This document shows, piece after piece, positions 16,667-25,711 of a DNA stretch of 64,000 nt (position 1 is its first letter; every line of letters starts with the position of its first letter). Location of the stretch: assembly GCA_964646205.1 (NCBI GenBank), contig CAZYAZ010000015.1, forward strand, positions 1 through 64,000, given 5' to 3'. The notes below the pieces were generated by a model. That model made no database searches, was not told the DNA's origin, and was given only the letters and a program-made list of their open reading frames with translations. Made by a program: the position numbers and the translations under genes. The DNA comes from UBA8437 sp964646205 (GTDB lineage Bacteria > Planctomycetota > Planctomycetia > Planctomycetales > Planctomycetaceae).

Positions 16667-17239
16667 TCACTTCTTCTTGGCCAGCGCGCCCTCGATCAGC
16701 TTGAGCACGGCCGGGTCGTCCGGCTTGGTCCGGGGACCAAAACGTCCGATCACGTTGCCCTGGCGGTCGATGACAAATTTCTCGAAGTTCCACGCGACCT
16801 TGCCGGGCCCCTTGGGCTTGGCAGCCTGTTTGGTCAGGTGCTTGTAGAACGGTGCGGCGTCTTTGCCGTTGACGTTGACCTTGGAGAACATGTCGAAGCT
16901 GACCTTGTACTTCGACGTGCAAAAAGTCTTGATTTCAGCGTTCGTGCCGGGCTCTTGCGCGCCGAACTGGTTACAGGGGAAGCCGAGTACCGAAAGACCC
17001 GACTTGTTGTACTTGGTGTGCATGGCCTGCAACTGCAGGTATTGGGGGGTAAGGCCTCACTGGCTGGCCAGGTTGACCACCAGCATCACGCGTCCGTTGT
17101 ACTTCTTGAAGTCGACCGGCTTGCCGTCGATCGATTTCATTTTGAATTTCAGGCCGGCGGCAGGTTCGGCTGATTGGCCCGGCAGCGCCATCAGTCCGGA
17201 AAACACCAGCCCGGCGGCCAGCAGTCCAACTTGTCTCAT
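16667..17239 (-). CDS. Exported selenocysteine-type glutathione peroxidase (UGA at catalytic position)
   Basis: The gene reads as one frame of 191 codons interrupted only by TGA at 17059-17057. That codon sits at residue 61 in the context NLASQ-U-GLTPQY, exactly where glutathione peroxidases carry their peroxidatic Cys or Sec. Everything else is intact: GFPCNQFGAQEPG (Gln95 of the catalytic tetrad), AWNFEKF (Trp150, Asn151), and a Cys107 in the FCTSKYKV helix that in Cys-type enzymes is the resolving cysteine of thioredoxin-dependent members. Residues 1-24 form a Sec signal peptide ending near GQSA, so the enzyme should act outside the cytoplasm, reducing lipid or organic hydroperoxides. AAGGA lies about 9 bases before the ATG. 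I read the UGA as selenocysteine rather than a nonsense mutation because of its position, the conserved sequence after it and a SECIS-like hairpin. A simple annotation would split it in two. Confidence 0.82.
17026..17059 (-). promoter_or_regulatory. Candidate bacterial SECIS element after the in-frame UGA
   Basis: On the minus strand, the 22 nucleotides after UGA lead to a 5-bp stem CCUGC/GCAGG (17039-17035 with 17030-17026) closed by the tetraloop AGUU. A G is at the second loop position and a U follows it. The distance and the loop G fit the general description of bacterial SECIS elements read by SelB (a short stem-loop within about 16-37 nt of the UGA with G among the first loop bases). 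An alternative pairing, GGCCU immediately after UGA with AGGCC at 17028-17024, overlaps this stem. Function is inferred. Confidence 0.55.
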
Positions 17240-17392
17240 GGGGATTTGGTCCTTGTCAGGGGGATTCGACCGTATTGCCTTGGCAGGCTAATTGACTGTG
17301 AATTGAATCGCAACTGCGGCGGCCGGGGCGGCCGGCACCGGTCATCGTGTCCGCACGCGCCGTGTCCATGGTTTGCGGTCAGTCCGGCGAGC

Positions 17393-18841
17393 CTAGAACA
17401 ACTCGACGACCGGACGTCCGTCGGAGACCCGTACCGGTCGTCCGCTGCCGTCGGGGACTGCGGCTTCGGGTTTCAGACCGAAGGCATGCAGGATCGTGGC
17501 CTGGAAATCGTAGACACTCACCGGCAGGTCGTGGACGTAGGCGGCCAGTGGGTCGCTGGCGCCATAGATCTGTCCTCCCTGGACACCACCTCCGGCCAGC
17601 ACGGCCGAATAGCACGCGCCCCAGTGGTCCCGGCCGGTGAACTTGTTGATTGTGGGTGTGCGCCCGAATTCCCCGATCACCGTCACCAGGGTGTCTTCCA
17701 ACAGTCCCCGTTGATCGAGATCCGACAGCAATGTCGAGAAGGCCGCATCGAATGACGGCAGGCAGTTCTTGTTGCTGAGCATCTCCTTGCCACGGTTGGT
17801 GCCGCCACAGACCTTGGTTTTCTTCTCGGCTCCGTGGTTGTCCCAGAGATTGAACTGGCAGCCGTCGGTCCCGTAGTAGGTCCAGAAGACGTTGACCATT
17901 CGCACATCGCGCTCGATCAGTCGACGCGCCAGGAGGAAACTCTGGCCGTACTCATTCATTCCGTACTGTTCACGCAACGGCATCGATTCGTTGGTGACGT
18001 CGAATGCCTCACGAAATGCTTTCGACGTCAGCATCTCGATCGCCTTGTTGTACTGCTGCTGGTAGGCCAGCACAGCGCCGTCGTTGCCGACGCGTTGTGG
18101 TCCGACCGCGTCGAGCAACGATCGCCGGGCATCGAGACGTTCGACCGTCATCTGTTCGCCGTGCAGTTCCAGGTTCTTCAGGGTGAATTCGGTTCTTTCC
18201 AGGGACCCCGTTTTTTCGGTGCCCAGGCTCAATGGCTCGAATCGTGGGCCGAGGAAACCGGCCCGCTGGCCCTTGTAGAAACGTGTGCCGGTGGTGAAGT
18301 GCCTCGGGACCACGACCCACGGTGGCAGGCTTCCCGAGGGACCCAGCAACTTGTGCAGGATGGCGCCGATGGCCGGATGGTCATCGGGTGAGACCGGGTA
18401 GGCCTTGTTCCGGATGGTGGACAACCGGCTGGCCATGAGCGTGCGGTAGATGCCCGTATCGTGTGACTGGGTGTCGACATTCATCGACCGGATGACCGCC
18501 AGCTTGTCGGCGTGCGGGGCGACCTTGGGCAGCAGGCCACCGAACCGTGTGCCGGGGACCGCGGTCGCGATGTCACCAAACTGGCCCCGGATCTTGACTG
18601 GCGCATCGGGCTTGGGATCCCACATGTCCAATTGCGAGGGACCACCACAGAGGAAGATGTAGATGGACCGTTTGGCCGTCGCCGAATGCCGCGTGGCATC
18701 GATCGCCTGGGAGGATGTGTCGGCCGCCGCGAGGATCTCGGGCAATGTCATTCCCAGGCCACCAACGGTGCCCAGACGCAATGCGTCACGGCGACTGAAC
18801 CCGCCGCGGTGCGGGACGTGCATGGGCATCAGGTTGAGCAT
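17393..18841 (-). CDS. DUF1501 protein
   Basis: The start ATG 18841 follows a GGAGG-type ribosome-binding site and gives 482 aa with a twin-arginine signal (FSRRDALRLGTVGG); upstream in-frame codons look non-coding. Family blocks are LCGGPSQLDMWDPKP, SFLLARRLIERDVRMVNVFW and GEFGRTPTINKFTGRDHWGA. A distinguishing feature is an insertion after the NLWDNHG block that carries two extra cysteines (KVCGG and KNCLP). The protein presumably works outside the cytoplasm as a metal-dependent hydrolase-like enzyme, with no established substrate. The GntP permease gene ends 44 bp upstream on the same strand, so the two may be co-transcribed, which would suggest a sugar-acid-related role. Confidence 0.88.
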   Translation of the reverse strand: MLNLMPMHVPHRGGFSRRDALRLGTVGGLGMTLPEILAAADTSSQAIDATRHSATAKRSIYIFLCGGPSQLDMWDPKPDAPVKIRGQFGDIATAVPGTRFGGLLPKVAPHADKLAVIRSMNVDTQSHDTGIYRTLMASRLSTIRNKAYPVSPDDHPAIGAILHKLLGPSGSLPPWVVVPRHFTTGTRFYKGQRAGFLGPRFEPLSLGTEKTGSLERTEFTLKNLELHGEQMTVERLDARRSLLDAVGPQRVGNDGAVLAYQQQYNKAIEMLTSKAFREAFDVTNESMPLREQYGMNEYGQSFLLARRLIERDVRMVNVFWTYYGTDGCQFNLWDNHGAEKKTKVCGGTNRGKEMLSNKNCLPSFDAAFSTLLSDLDQRGLLEDTLVTVIGEFGRTPTINKFTGRDHWGACYSAVLAGGGVQGGQIYGASDPLAAYVHDLPVSVYDFQATILHAFGLKPEAAVPDGSGRPVRVSDGRPVVELF

Positions 18842-18884
18842 TGTCGATCTCGCCTCCAGTGGAAACGACAGTATACACCCTGTC

Positions 18885-20540
18885 TCAGGCCATCGGAAAC
18901 ACCGAGACACCGATCACGACCACGATTAGTCCCACCAGCCCCATCATGCAGGACATCGGCGTGACGTACTTCAGGGCTTCACTTTCAGTCATGCCGCTCA
19001 TCTTGGCGATCACCCAGAATCCGCTGTCGTTCATCCAGGCGATCGGTTTCGACCCGCACCCGATTGCCAGTGCCAGGTAGACGGGGTGGAACGGGAGGTT
19101 GCCGGAGGTGGCCAGTCCCGAGAGAATTCCGACGGCGGTGATCATGGCGACGGTGCCTGATCCCTGGGCTGTACGGACCGCGGCGGTGATCAAAAAGGCC
19201 AGCGTGACAATCAATGCCGGGGATGCGTCGGGCAGATCCTTGATCAGGCCGGCCACTCCGGTTTGTTGCAACACCTGTCCAAAGGCTCCGCCACCGGCGG
19301 TGATCAGGATGATCACGCCGCCACTGGCCAACGACTGTTCGATCGAGCCGCCCAGTTCTTTCAGGCTGGTCCGCTTCTGCCAGGCCACCGTGGCCAGGGC
19401 GATTCCTGCAGACAGCAGCAGGGCGATGTTCTTGTTGCCCAGCGTTTCCAGTGTCGAGTGGACCGTTTTGGGCAGTTGCAGTTGGAACGTATTGACCACA
19501 GTCAGGCCGCTGATCAGCACCACAGGCAAGACAATCGGCATCAGCGAGACCCACAAGCCCGGCAATTCACTTTCGTCCTTCTGTGCCAACGTCTCGAGTT
19601 CCGCGAGAGAGAATTCGGCGGTCTCCCGGAGCGGCAACTCGCGAAAGCGGTTCAGCACCGAGGCGTACAGGTAGCCGAATCCGGCTGTGAAGGTGCCCAC
19701 GATCGAGCCGGCCAGGATCATGGCACCGAGATCGACACCCAGTTCACCCGCCACGAACAGGGGGCCGGGGGTGGGGGGCACCAGCGAGTGGGCCATTGAG
19801 GCTCCGGCGACGATGCACAGGACGTACAGCAGGTAATTCCCGCCGGTCCGCATCCGCATCGCCTTTCCCAGCGGGATCATCAGGTAAAAGACCGTGTCGA
19901 AGAAGACGGGGATGCCCAGCAGGAAACCGCTGCCCAGGAACGCCCCGCCGGCTCCGCGCTGCCCGAGTACTGCCAGCGCGCTGCGGACGATTCGGTCGGC
20001 GGCACCACTGTCGAGCAGGCACTTGCCGACGATCGAGGCCAGGGCAATCAGGATGCCGATCTTGGCACACGTTGATCCGAAACCTGTTGCCACCCGTTCA
20101 CCGACTGTCTGGCCGGACAACCGGTTGGCGGTGGCAACTGCCGAGGACCGGACGACCAGGTCGTCGGCCCGGATGGTTGTTCCGATGGCCTCGGGATGAA
20201 ACACGGCCGACTTGCCGGATTCTTCGACCGCGAGTGTTCCGATGGGTTCGTGATGTCCGGTCTGAGCCGAGAAACGAACGACCTGGAGTGGCGTGTCCTG
20301 GTTGACCGGTCCGTTGAAGTCGACTCGTTGGGGAGTCTCGCCAGGGGCGGAGGGTTGGAACGCAACGGCAGCTTTCTCCAGGGACCACCGTTCGACGGAG
20401 GAAGCAGGGGTGAGCAGTCCGACAAATATGGCACCGAGGATCAGCGCCACGAAGGCATGGAGTCTCAGGAAAAGGATCCCACCGATCACCGTGACAATGC
20501 CAACAAGAATGATGCCAAGAATTGTTGATGTGCTGGCCAT
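18885..20540 (-). CDS. GntP-family gluconate:H+ symporter with ~100-residue insertion
   Basis: This inner-membrane permease for gluconate or related sugar acids is about 551 aa, against roughly 450 aa for typical GntP proteins. The excess is a soluble, beta-rich insertion at residues about 46-147 between the second and third hydrophobic segments (near FQPSAPGETP through LSGQTVGERV). The rest matches the family: LLDSGAADRIVRSAL, GIPVFFDTVFYLMIPL, SLVPPTPGPLFVAGELG, GGGAFGQVLQQTGV, AVRTAQGSGTVAMITA, GSKPIAWMNDSGFW. Two starts are possible, ATG 20540 and GTG 20555; neither has a clear ribosome-binding site, and I prefer the ATG. The adjacent DUF1501 gene lies 43 bp downstream. The insertion could be a periplasmic substrate-capture domain. 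Confidence 0.87.
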   Translation of the reverse strand: MASTSTILGIILVGIVTVIGGILFLRLHAFVALILGAIFVGLLTPASSVERWSLEKAAVAFQPSAPGETPQRVDFNGPVNQDTPLQVVRFSAQTGHHEPIGTLAVEESGKSAVFHPEAIGTTIRADDLVVRSSAVATANRLSGQTVGERVATGFGSTCAKIGILIALASIVGKCLLDSGAADRIVRSALAVLGQRGAGGAFLGSGFLLGIPVFFDTVFYLMIPLGKAMRMRTGGNYLLYVLCIVAGASMAHSLVPPTPGPLFVAGELGVDLGAMILAGSIVGTFTAGFGYLYASVLNRFRELPLRETAEFSLAELETLAQKDESELPGLWVSLMPIVLPVVLISGLTVVNTFQLQLPKTVHSTLETLGNKNIALLLSAGIALATVAWQKRTSLKELGGSIEQSLASGGVIILITAGGGAFGQVLQQTGVAGLIKDLPDASPALIVTLAFLITAAVRTAQGSGTVAMITAVGILSGLATSGNLPFHPVYLALAIGCGSKPIAWMNDSGFWVIAKMSGMTESEALKYVTPMSCMMGLVGLIVVVIGVSVFPMA

Positions 20541-20686
20541 GGAGAACTGTTTCACAGGATGGTGGTGTGAGTCTCTTGGTCGTGATATTACCAGACGAAC
20601 CGATTGGTACGAACGGTCTCGGATGACGAGAATCCTGTATCATGGTGATCGCTTCCAATGACTGGCTTCACCGGGATGATGCACAC

Positions 20687-22600
20687 GTGAAGATTCGATG
20701 GCCGATCGCATTGCTGATGTTCGTTGTCGGGTCACCGTTGACGGTGAGATTGCTCGCCGAGGAACCCACCGAATCCTCCTTTCCCCGGACACGTGTGTCG
20801 GTCGACGAACGCGACCATTGGTCGTTCCAGTCCTTGCAGCCGGGGCAGGTGCCCGTGGTGGAAAAATCATCCTGGTGTCGCAATCCAGTCGATCGATTCG
20901 TCCTGTCGCGACTGGAGGAGAACAGGGTGTCTCCTTCGGACAGGGCCTCCCGGCGGGTGCTGGCAAGACGTGCCCATTTTTCGTTGCTGGGCTTGCCCCC
21001 GTCTCTGGAGGCGATTGCCCGATTCAGGTCCGACAGGTCACCGTCGGCCTGGAGCGACCTGGTCGATCGGTTGCTGGCCTCGCCACATTACGGGCAACGG
21101 TGGGCCCGGCACTGGATGGACGTGGCGAGGTTCGCCGAGAGTGGCGGTTTCGAACACGATGCGGATCGGCCGACGGCTTACCATTATCGCGATTTTCTTA
21201 TTGCCGCTTTCAACAGCGATATGCCGTTCGATCAGTTTCTGGCCTGGCAACTGGCCGGAGACGAGTTGGCTCCGAAAGATCCACTGGCATTGATGGCAAC
21301 CGGGTTCCTGGGGGCCGGTGTATTTCCCAGCCAGTTGACCGAAGCCGAATTCGAATCGTCCCGCTACGACGAACTCGATGACATGGTGACCACCACGGGG
21401 GTGGCTTTCCTGGGACTCTCGATTGGTTGTGCACGGTGTCACGATCACAAGTACGACCCGATTCCATCCCAGGACTATTACCGCCTGCTGTCGGCATTCC
21501 GGACGGCAATCCGTGGTGAAGTGACCACGCGGGCACCGTGGCACGATGTGGACCAGAAGGTGCTGGTCACCAGCGAGGGGCTGCCCAAGCTCAAGCACCA
21601 CGCCGATGGTCGTGGGTTTCCGCATTTCTACAAGCAGATCTTTTTTCTGTCCCGTGGCGATGTTCACCAGAAACACGGTGCCGCCGAGACGGGATATCTC
21701 CAGGTGCTGATCCGGCCTGGCAGTCAATTGTCCCGTTGGCAGGTGAAGCCTCCGCAGGGGTGGACGCGGACGTCTTTCCGCCGGGCGTCGCTGTCCCGCT
21801 GGATGACCGACACCCGTGATGGGGCGGGGAACCTGGTGGCGCGCGTGATCGTCAATCGTCTCTGGCATCACCACTTTGGCCGTGGATTGGTCGCCACGCC
21901 CAACGACTTTGGCACCCAGGGCGAGGAGCCCACTCATCCAAAACTGCTCGACTGGCTGGCCGAACAACTGATCCGGGGTGGGTGGCGATTGAAACCGATC
22001 CATCGCCTGTTGCTGACCAGCAGCGTCTATTGTCAGCAGGGACGGATCGATGACCGGAGAATGACTGCTGATCTGGAAAACCGGTTGTGGTGGCACAGGC
22101 CCCGCAGGCGGCTCGAGGGCGAGGCGATCCGGGACGCGTTGTTGGGTGTGTCGGGGCGACTCGATACGGGGATGTACGGTCCGGGTACACTCGATGAAAA
22201 ATCGCCGCGTCGCAGCGTTTACCTGAAGGTCAAGCGAAGTCGCCTGGTGCCGACGATGATGCTGTTTGATTGGCCGGAACACCTGGTGAGTATCGGGCGG
22301 CGGTCCAACACGACCACCGCGGCCCAGGCGCTAGCATTCATGAACAGCCCAGCGGGTCGGGGCTACGCGCGATCGCTGGCGGACCGGTTGCCCAGCGATT
22401 CAAAACAGGCGGTGGTTCGTGGGTGGGAGTTGGCCCTGGGGCGTCCTCCGCGGCCCGACGAACGGGCTGCGACGTCACTGTTCCTGGAGCGACAGGAACA
22501 GATCTACCGCCTGGCCGGCCGGACCGACGGGGTTCAGACCGCCCGGGTCGACCTGTGCCAGGCCCTGCTGGGGATGAACGAGTTCATTTACGTTGACTGA
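20687..22600 (+). CDS. DUF1549/DUF1553 exported protein
   Basis: Two in-frame starts exist: ATG 20642 and GTG 20687. The GTG is preferred because it yields a clean signal peptide (VKIRWPIALLMFVVG...LLAEEP). The 637-aa product has DUF1549 (NPVDRFVLSRLEENRV; HYGQRWARHWMDVARFAES; CxxCH motif CARCHDHKYDPI) and DUF1553 (NLVARVIVNRLWHHHFGRGL; PTHPKLLDWLAEQLI; LLLTSSVYCQQ; RRLEGEAIRDALLGVSGRLD). It lacks the N-terminal cytochrome (PSC) domain seen in the paralogue at 30364-33024, and the linker between the two domains is short. The following DUF1501 gene starts 43 bp downstream, the usual partner arrangement. The catalytic role is unknown. Confidence 0.88.
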   Translation: MKIRWPIALLMFVVGSPLTVRLLAEEPTESSFPRTRVSVDERDHWSFQSLQPGQVPVVEKSSWCRNPVDRFVLSRLEENRVSPSDRASRRVLARRAHFSLLGLPPSLEAIARFRSDRSPSAWSDLVDRLLASPHYGQRWARHWMDVARFAESGGFEHDADRPTAYHYRDFLIAAFNSDMPFDQFLAWQLAGDELAPKDPLALMATGFLGAGVFPSQLTEAEFESSRYDELDDMVTTTGVAFLGLSIGCARCHDHKYDPIPSQDYYRLLSAFRTAIRGEVTTRAPWHDVDQKVLVTSEGLPKLKHHADGRGFPHFYKQIFFLSRGDVHQKHGAAETGYLQVLIRPGSQLSRWQVKPPQGWTRTSFRRASLSRWMTDTRDGAGNLVARVIVNRLWHHHFGRGLVATPNDFGTQGEEPTHPKLLDWLAEQLIRGGWRLKPIHRLLLTSSVYCQQGRIDDRRMTADLENRLWWHRPRRRLEGEAIRDALLGVSGRLDTGMYGPGTLDEKSPRRSVYLKVKRSRLVPTMMLFDWPEHLVSIGRRSNTTTAAQALAFMNSPAGRGYARSLADRLPSDSKQAVVRGWELALGRPPRPDERAATSLFLERQEQIYRLAGRTDGVQTARVDLCQALLGMNEFIYVD

Positions 22601-22643
22601 GAGACATGCGCCTTTCGAGGCGATCTCTGAAGAGGATCTCGCT

Positions 22644-24137
22644 ATGAGAGAAAATGCCGATCTTGGCCTGGACCCGGCCCTGCTGACGCGTCGTCACATC
22701 CTGGCTCGAGCCGGAGCCGGTTTTGGCGTGGTGGGGCTGTCGGGGTTGTTGCATTCGGAGGGCCTGCTGGGGCCGACTGTCCGAGCCGATTCCGGGCTGG
22801 GGCAACGGGGCCTGGCTCCACTGGCACCCCAGCAGACTCATTTTCCCGGTCGTGCCCGGCAGGTGATCTGGATTTTTGTCAATGGGGGGCCCAGCCAGGT
22901 TGACACGTGGGATTTCAAGCCGGGGCTGGTGCGTCGCAACGGGATGTCGATCAAGACATTTGATCCCAAGTTTGAGAACACCACCGGGTTCTTCCGCAAT
23001 TCCGTGGGCAACCTGATGGCATCGCCGTTTGCATTTCAACGTCGCGGCGAATGTGGCAAACCGATCTCCTCGATTTTTCCTCGCCTGGGGGGCCATGCCG
23101 ACAAGATGGCGTTCGTGCACTCGGTTTTCACCGAGTCGAACAACCATTCTCCGGCGTTGTTCATGATGAACTGTGGCATGCCGAGGATGGGACTGCCTTG
23201 TGTCGGATCGTGGGTCACCTACGGACTGGGCAGCAGTAGCCAGGACCTGCCGGCGTTTGTCGTGATGAGCGATCCGAAGGGCAGGGGGTTGCCCAAGGGG
23301 CACGCGGCCAACTGGAGTGCCGGGTTCTTGCCGGGCGTTTTCCAGGGAACGCACCTGAGGCCGCAGGGGCCGCCGATCGACAATCTGAAACGGCCCGGGA
23401 AGATGACCGACCTCTCGCAACGCAACCAGTTGAACCTGCTCCGACAACTGAACAGCCCGGGCGGTTTGTCATTGGCCGGCGGAGAACTGGCTTCACGAAT
23501 CCAGAGTTTTGAATTGGCTTACCGGATGCAGTCGGCGGCGCCGGAAGCGTTGGCGATTGAGGCTGAGTCGCGACAAGTCCAGGAACTCTATGGCATTGGC
23601 GACAAGCAGTGTGACCATTTTGGTCGCCAGTGCCTGGTGGCCCGCCGGCTGGTCGAACGGGGTGTCCGATTCGTGCAACTGTATTCCGGCGGGAACGAGA
23701 ACCAGAGAAGCTGGGATGGGCACAGCGACATCCAGGGGAACCATTCGCAGTTCGCTGGTGAAACCGATCGGCCAGTGGCGGGGTTGCTGGAGGACCTGGC
23801 CCAACGAGGGCTGCTCGACGAAACCCTGGTGGTGTGGTGTGGGGAATTCGGCCGATTGCCGGTCGCCCAGACGGGCAAGAAGCCGGGCCGCGATCACAAT
23901 CCGCATTGTCTGACGGCGTGGATGGCCGGGGGCGGGATCCGGGGAGGCACCTCTTACGGTGCCTCCGACGACGTGGGGTTCCGGGCTGCCGAAAACCGGG
24001 TGCACGTCAACGACCTGCACGCCACGATCCTGCACCTGCTCGGACTCGACCACGAAATGCTGACATACGGTTACAACGGCCGGGATTTCCGTTTGACCGA
24101 TGTGGCCGGGCGAGTGATTCCTGAGATCATCGCCTAG
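22644..24137 (+). CDS. DUF1501 protein, DHNP subgroup
   Basis: ATG 22644 is preceded by AGAGGA at 22631-22636 and is preferred over TTG 22593, which overlaps the upstream stop. The 497-aa protein has a twin-arginine signal (LTRRHILARAGAG) and the blocks FVNGGPSQVDTWDFKP, QCLVARRLVERGVRFVQLY, RSWDGHSDIQ and CGEFGRLPVAQTG. The C-terminal motif is GRDHNPHCLTAWMAGGGIRG instead of GRDHWG, so it belongs to a subgroup in which Trp is replaced, shared with the protein at 28916-30337 (GRDHHPYG). The 3' end is only 2 bp from the convergent DUF1501 gene. Paired with the DUF1549/1553 gene upstream. Confidence 0.88.
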   Translation: MRENADLGLDPALLTRRHILARAGAGFGVVGLSGLLHSEGLLGPTVRADSGLGQRGLAPLAPQQTHFPGRARQVIWIFVNGGPSQVDTWDFKPGLVRRNGMSIKTFDPKFENTTGFFRNSVGNLMASPFAFQRRGECGKPISSIFPRLGGHADKMAFVHSVFTESNNHSPALFMMNCGMPRMGLPCVGSWVTYGLGSSSQDLPAFVVMSDPKGRGLPKGHAANWSAGFLPGVFQGTHLRPQGPPIDNLKRPGKMTDLSQRNQLNLLRQLNSPGGLSLAGGELASRIQSFELAYRMQSAAPEALAIEAESRQVQELYGIGDKQCDHFGRQCLVARRLVERGVRFVQLYSGGNENQRSWDGHSDIQGNHSQFAGETDRPVAGLLEDLAQRGLLDETLVVWCGEFGRLPVAQTGKKPGRDHNPHCLTAWMAGGGIRGGTSYGASDDVGFRAAENRVHVNDLHATILHLLGLDHEMLTYGYNGRDFRLTDVAGRVIPEIIA

Positions 24138-24139
24138 CG

Positions 24140-25519
24140 TCAGATCAGTTCGGCGATGGGCCGACCGCTGGGCAGCAGGGGGATTGGCCGCCCGGCGTTA
24201 TTGATCGTCTCGCCATTGAGATCAATTCCCAGGTGACGGTACATCGTCGCCAGCACGTCGGTGGGATGAATCGGACGCTCGGAAGGCATCTCGCCCTTCG
24301 AGTTGGATGCACCGATCACCTGGCCGACCTTGAGGCCGCCGCCGGCCATCAGGATGCTCATCAGGGCTCCCCAGTGATCGCGACCACCGGTCTTGTTCAC
24401 CCGTGGTGTCCGTCCGAACTCGCCCCAGACGACAAGCATCACCTTCTTGTCGAGGCCGCGCTGGTAGAGATCTGTCAGCAGGGCACTGACCATCTGGTCC
24501 AGCGGAGGGCCATGGTGTTCCATGCCCCGGGAGGGGCCGTTGGACCCGTCGGCGGGGCGTTTGTCGTCGACGATGTTGAGATGCCAGTCCCAGCACAATG
24601 AATCGGGCGCGGTGTTGATGGTGACAAAGGTCACTCCCGATTCGACCAGGCGTCGAGCCAACAGGGCCATCTGGCCCCACCGGTGCGGGCCGTACATCTG
24701 GCGGACGTGTTCGGGTTCGCGGGTCAGGTCGAAGGCTGCCCGGGCGCGGCCGCTGGTGACCATGTCGAGCGCGGCGACGGTGAACCTGTCGATGCCTTCC
24801 ATCTGGCGAGTGGCGTCGGCGTTGCGAGAAAACCGATCGAGTTGCTGCAGCAGGCTGCGGCGATCATCGACTCGATCGATTGTCAGGTTGTCGGCGAGAG
24901 TCAGGTTCGATGTCGCCTCCACCACCTTCCGTCGCTTGAACTCGTCTCGGTACGGGTCCTGCATCACTGTGAAGGGAGCGTGCTGAACACCCAGGTAGCC
25001 GGTTCCCATGACCGCGCCGATTTCCGGGTTCCGGGTCTGTTCGTGGGACAGCAGCACGTAGGGGGGCAGGCCGGGATCGTTTGCACCACGGAAATGGCTC
25101 ACGATCGATCCGGAAGAGGGATGTGTTGGAGGTGTGATGTTGCCCGGGTATCCGGTCGACAGCCAGTGAGCGGCGACGTAATGGCCGTTGGTGGTGTGGG
25201 TGATCGAACGGATCAGCGCGGCCTGGTCGATGACCTGTGCCGTCCGCGGCAGTTTCTCACAAAACGAAATGCCCGCGTGCTTGGTCGGGATCACCCCGTA
25301 AGGCCCCCGATACTCGACGGGAGCCTCGGGCTTGGGGTCAAAAGTTTCGAACTGGCTGTGGCCTCCGCCCAACCAGATCTGGATGACCGCGGTGTCGCTG
25401 TCGATCTTCTGGGGAGAATCGGCCGACGCAGCACGCAATCGCAACAATTCGGGCAATGCCAGTCCAGCAGTGCCGGCCGAGAGTGTGCCGTCGAGGAATT
25501 GTCGTCGTGTGTATGGCAT
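24140..25519 (-). CDS. DUF1501 protein
   Basis: The 459-aa product starts at ATG 25519 with a compact twin-arginine signal (YTRRQFLDGTLSAGTAGLALP). Family blocks: WLGGGHSQFETFDPKP, ALLARRLVESGVTFVTINTAPD, DWHLNIVDD and WGEFGRTPRVNKTGGRDHWGA, then LMAGGGLKVGQVIGASNSKGE. It closely resembles the DUF1501 protein at 49892-51226 in motif spelling and in the GQVIGAS-x-SKG block, more than its immediate neighbour at 22644-24137, with which it converges. No partner gene is present on its strand; it seems to be a single-gene unit. Function is unknown beyond the alkaline-phosphatase-like fold of the family. Confidence 0.88.
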   Translation of the reverse strand: MPYTRRQFLDGTLSAGTAGLALPELLRLRAASADSPQKIDSDTAVIQIWLGGGHSQFETFDPKPEAPVEYRGPYGVIPTKHAGISFCEKLPRTAQVIDQAALIRSITHTTNGHYVAAHWLSTGYPGNITPPTHPSSGSIVSHFRGANDPGLPPYVLLSHEQTRNPEIGAVMGTGYLGVQHAPFTVMQDPYRDEFKRRKVVEATSNLTLADNLTIDRVDDRRSLLQQLDRFSRNADATRQMEGIDRFTVAALDMVTSGRARAAFDLTREPEHVRQMYGPHRWGQMALLARRLVESGVTFVTINTAPDSLCWDWHLNIVDDKRPADGSNGPSRGMEHHGPPLDQMVSALLTDLYQRGLDKKVMLVVWGEFGRTPRVNKTGGRDHWGALMSILMAGGGLKVGQVIGASNSKGEMPSERPIHPTDVLATMYRHLGIDLNGETINNAGRPIPLLPSGRPIAELI

Positions 25520-25711
25520 GAGCGGTGCGTGCCCGTCCCTGGCACAGTCGAATAAACAAAGGCTTGCGCAACTCCGAGTCTACGCCTTCCATCGGGTGTG
25601 GTAAAGGTGGAACGTGACTGAGAAAAGCTGACGTTGCTTGTGCGCCGCTGAGGAGTAAGAATCTCGATCGGTTTTGCACCGAATCAACGAAACTGGATCG
25701 AGGCGGACACG

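Noticed and set aside
16667..17239. The glutathione peroxidase could be a pseudogene or two separate genes because of an internal stop.
   Set aside because: The stop is TGA exactly at the catalytic Cys/Sec site, sequence on both sides is intact and in one frame, and a SECIS-like hairpin follows. The second half has no proper start and lacks its N-terminal strand.
21038..22282. A 414-codon minus-strand frame opposite the DUF1549/1553 gene; similar long antisense frames occur at 13074-14249, 59921-61084 and 62311-63594.
   Set aside because: All overlap well-supported genes, show His/Gln/Pro-rich shadow composition and match no family.
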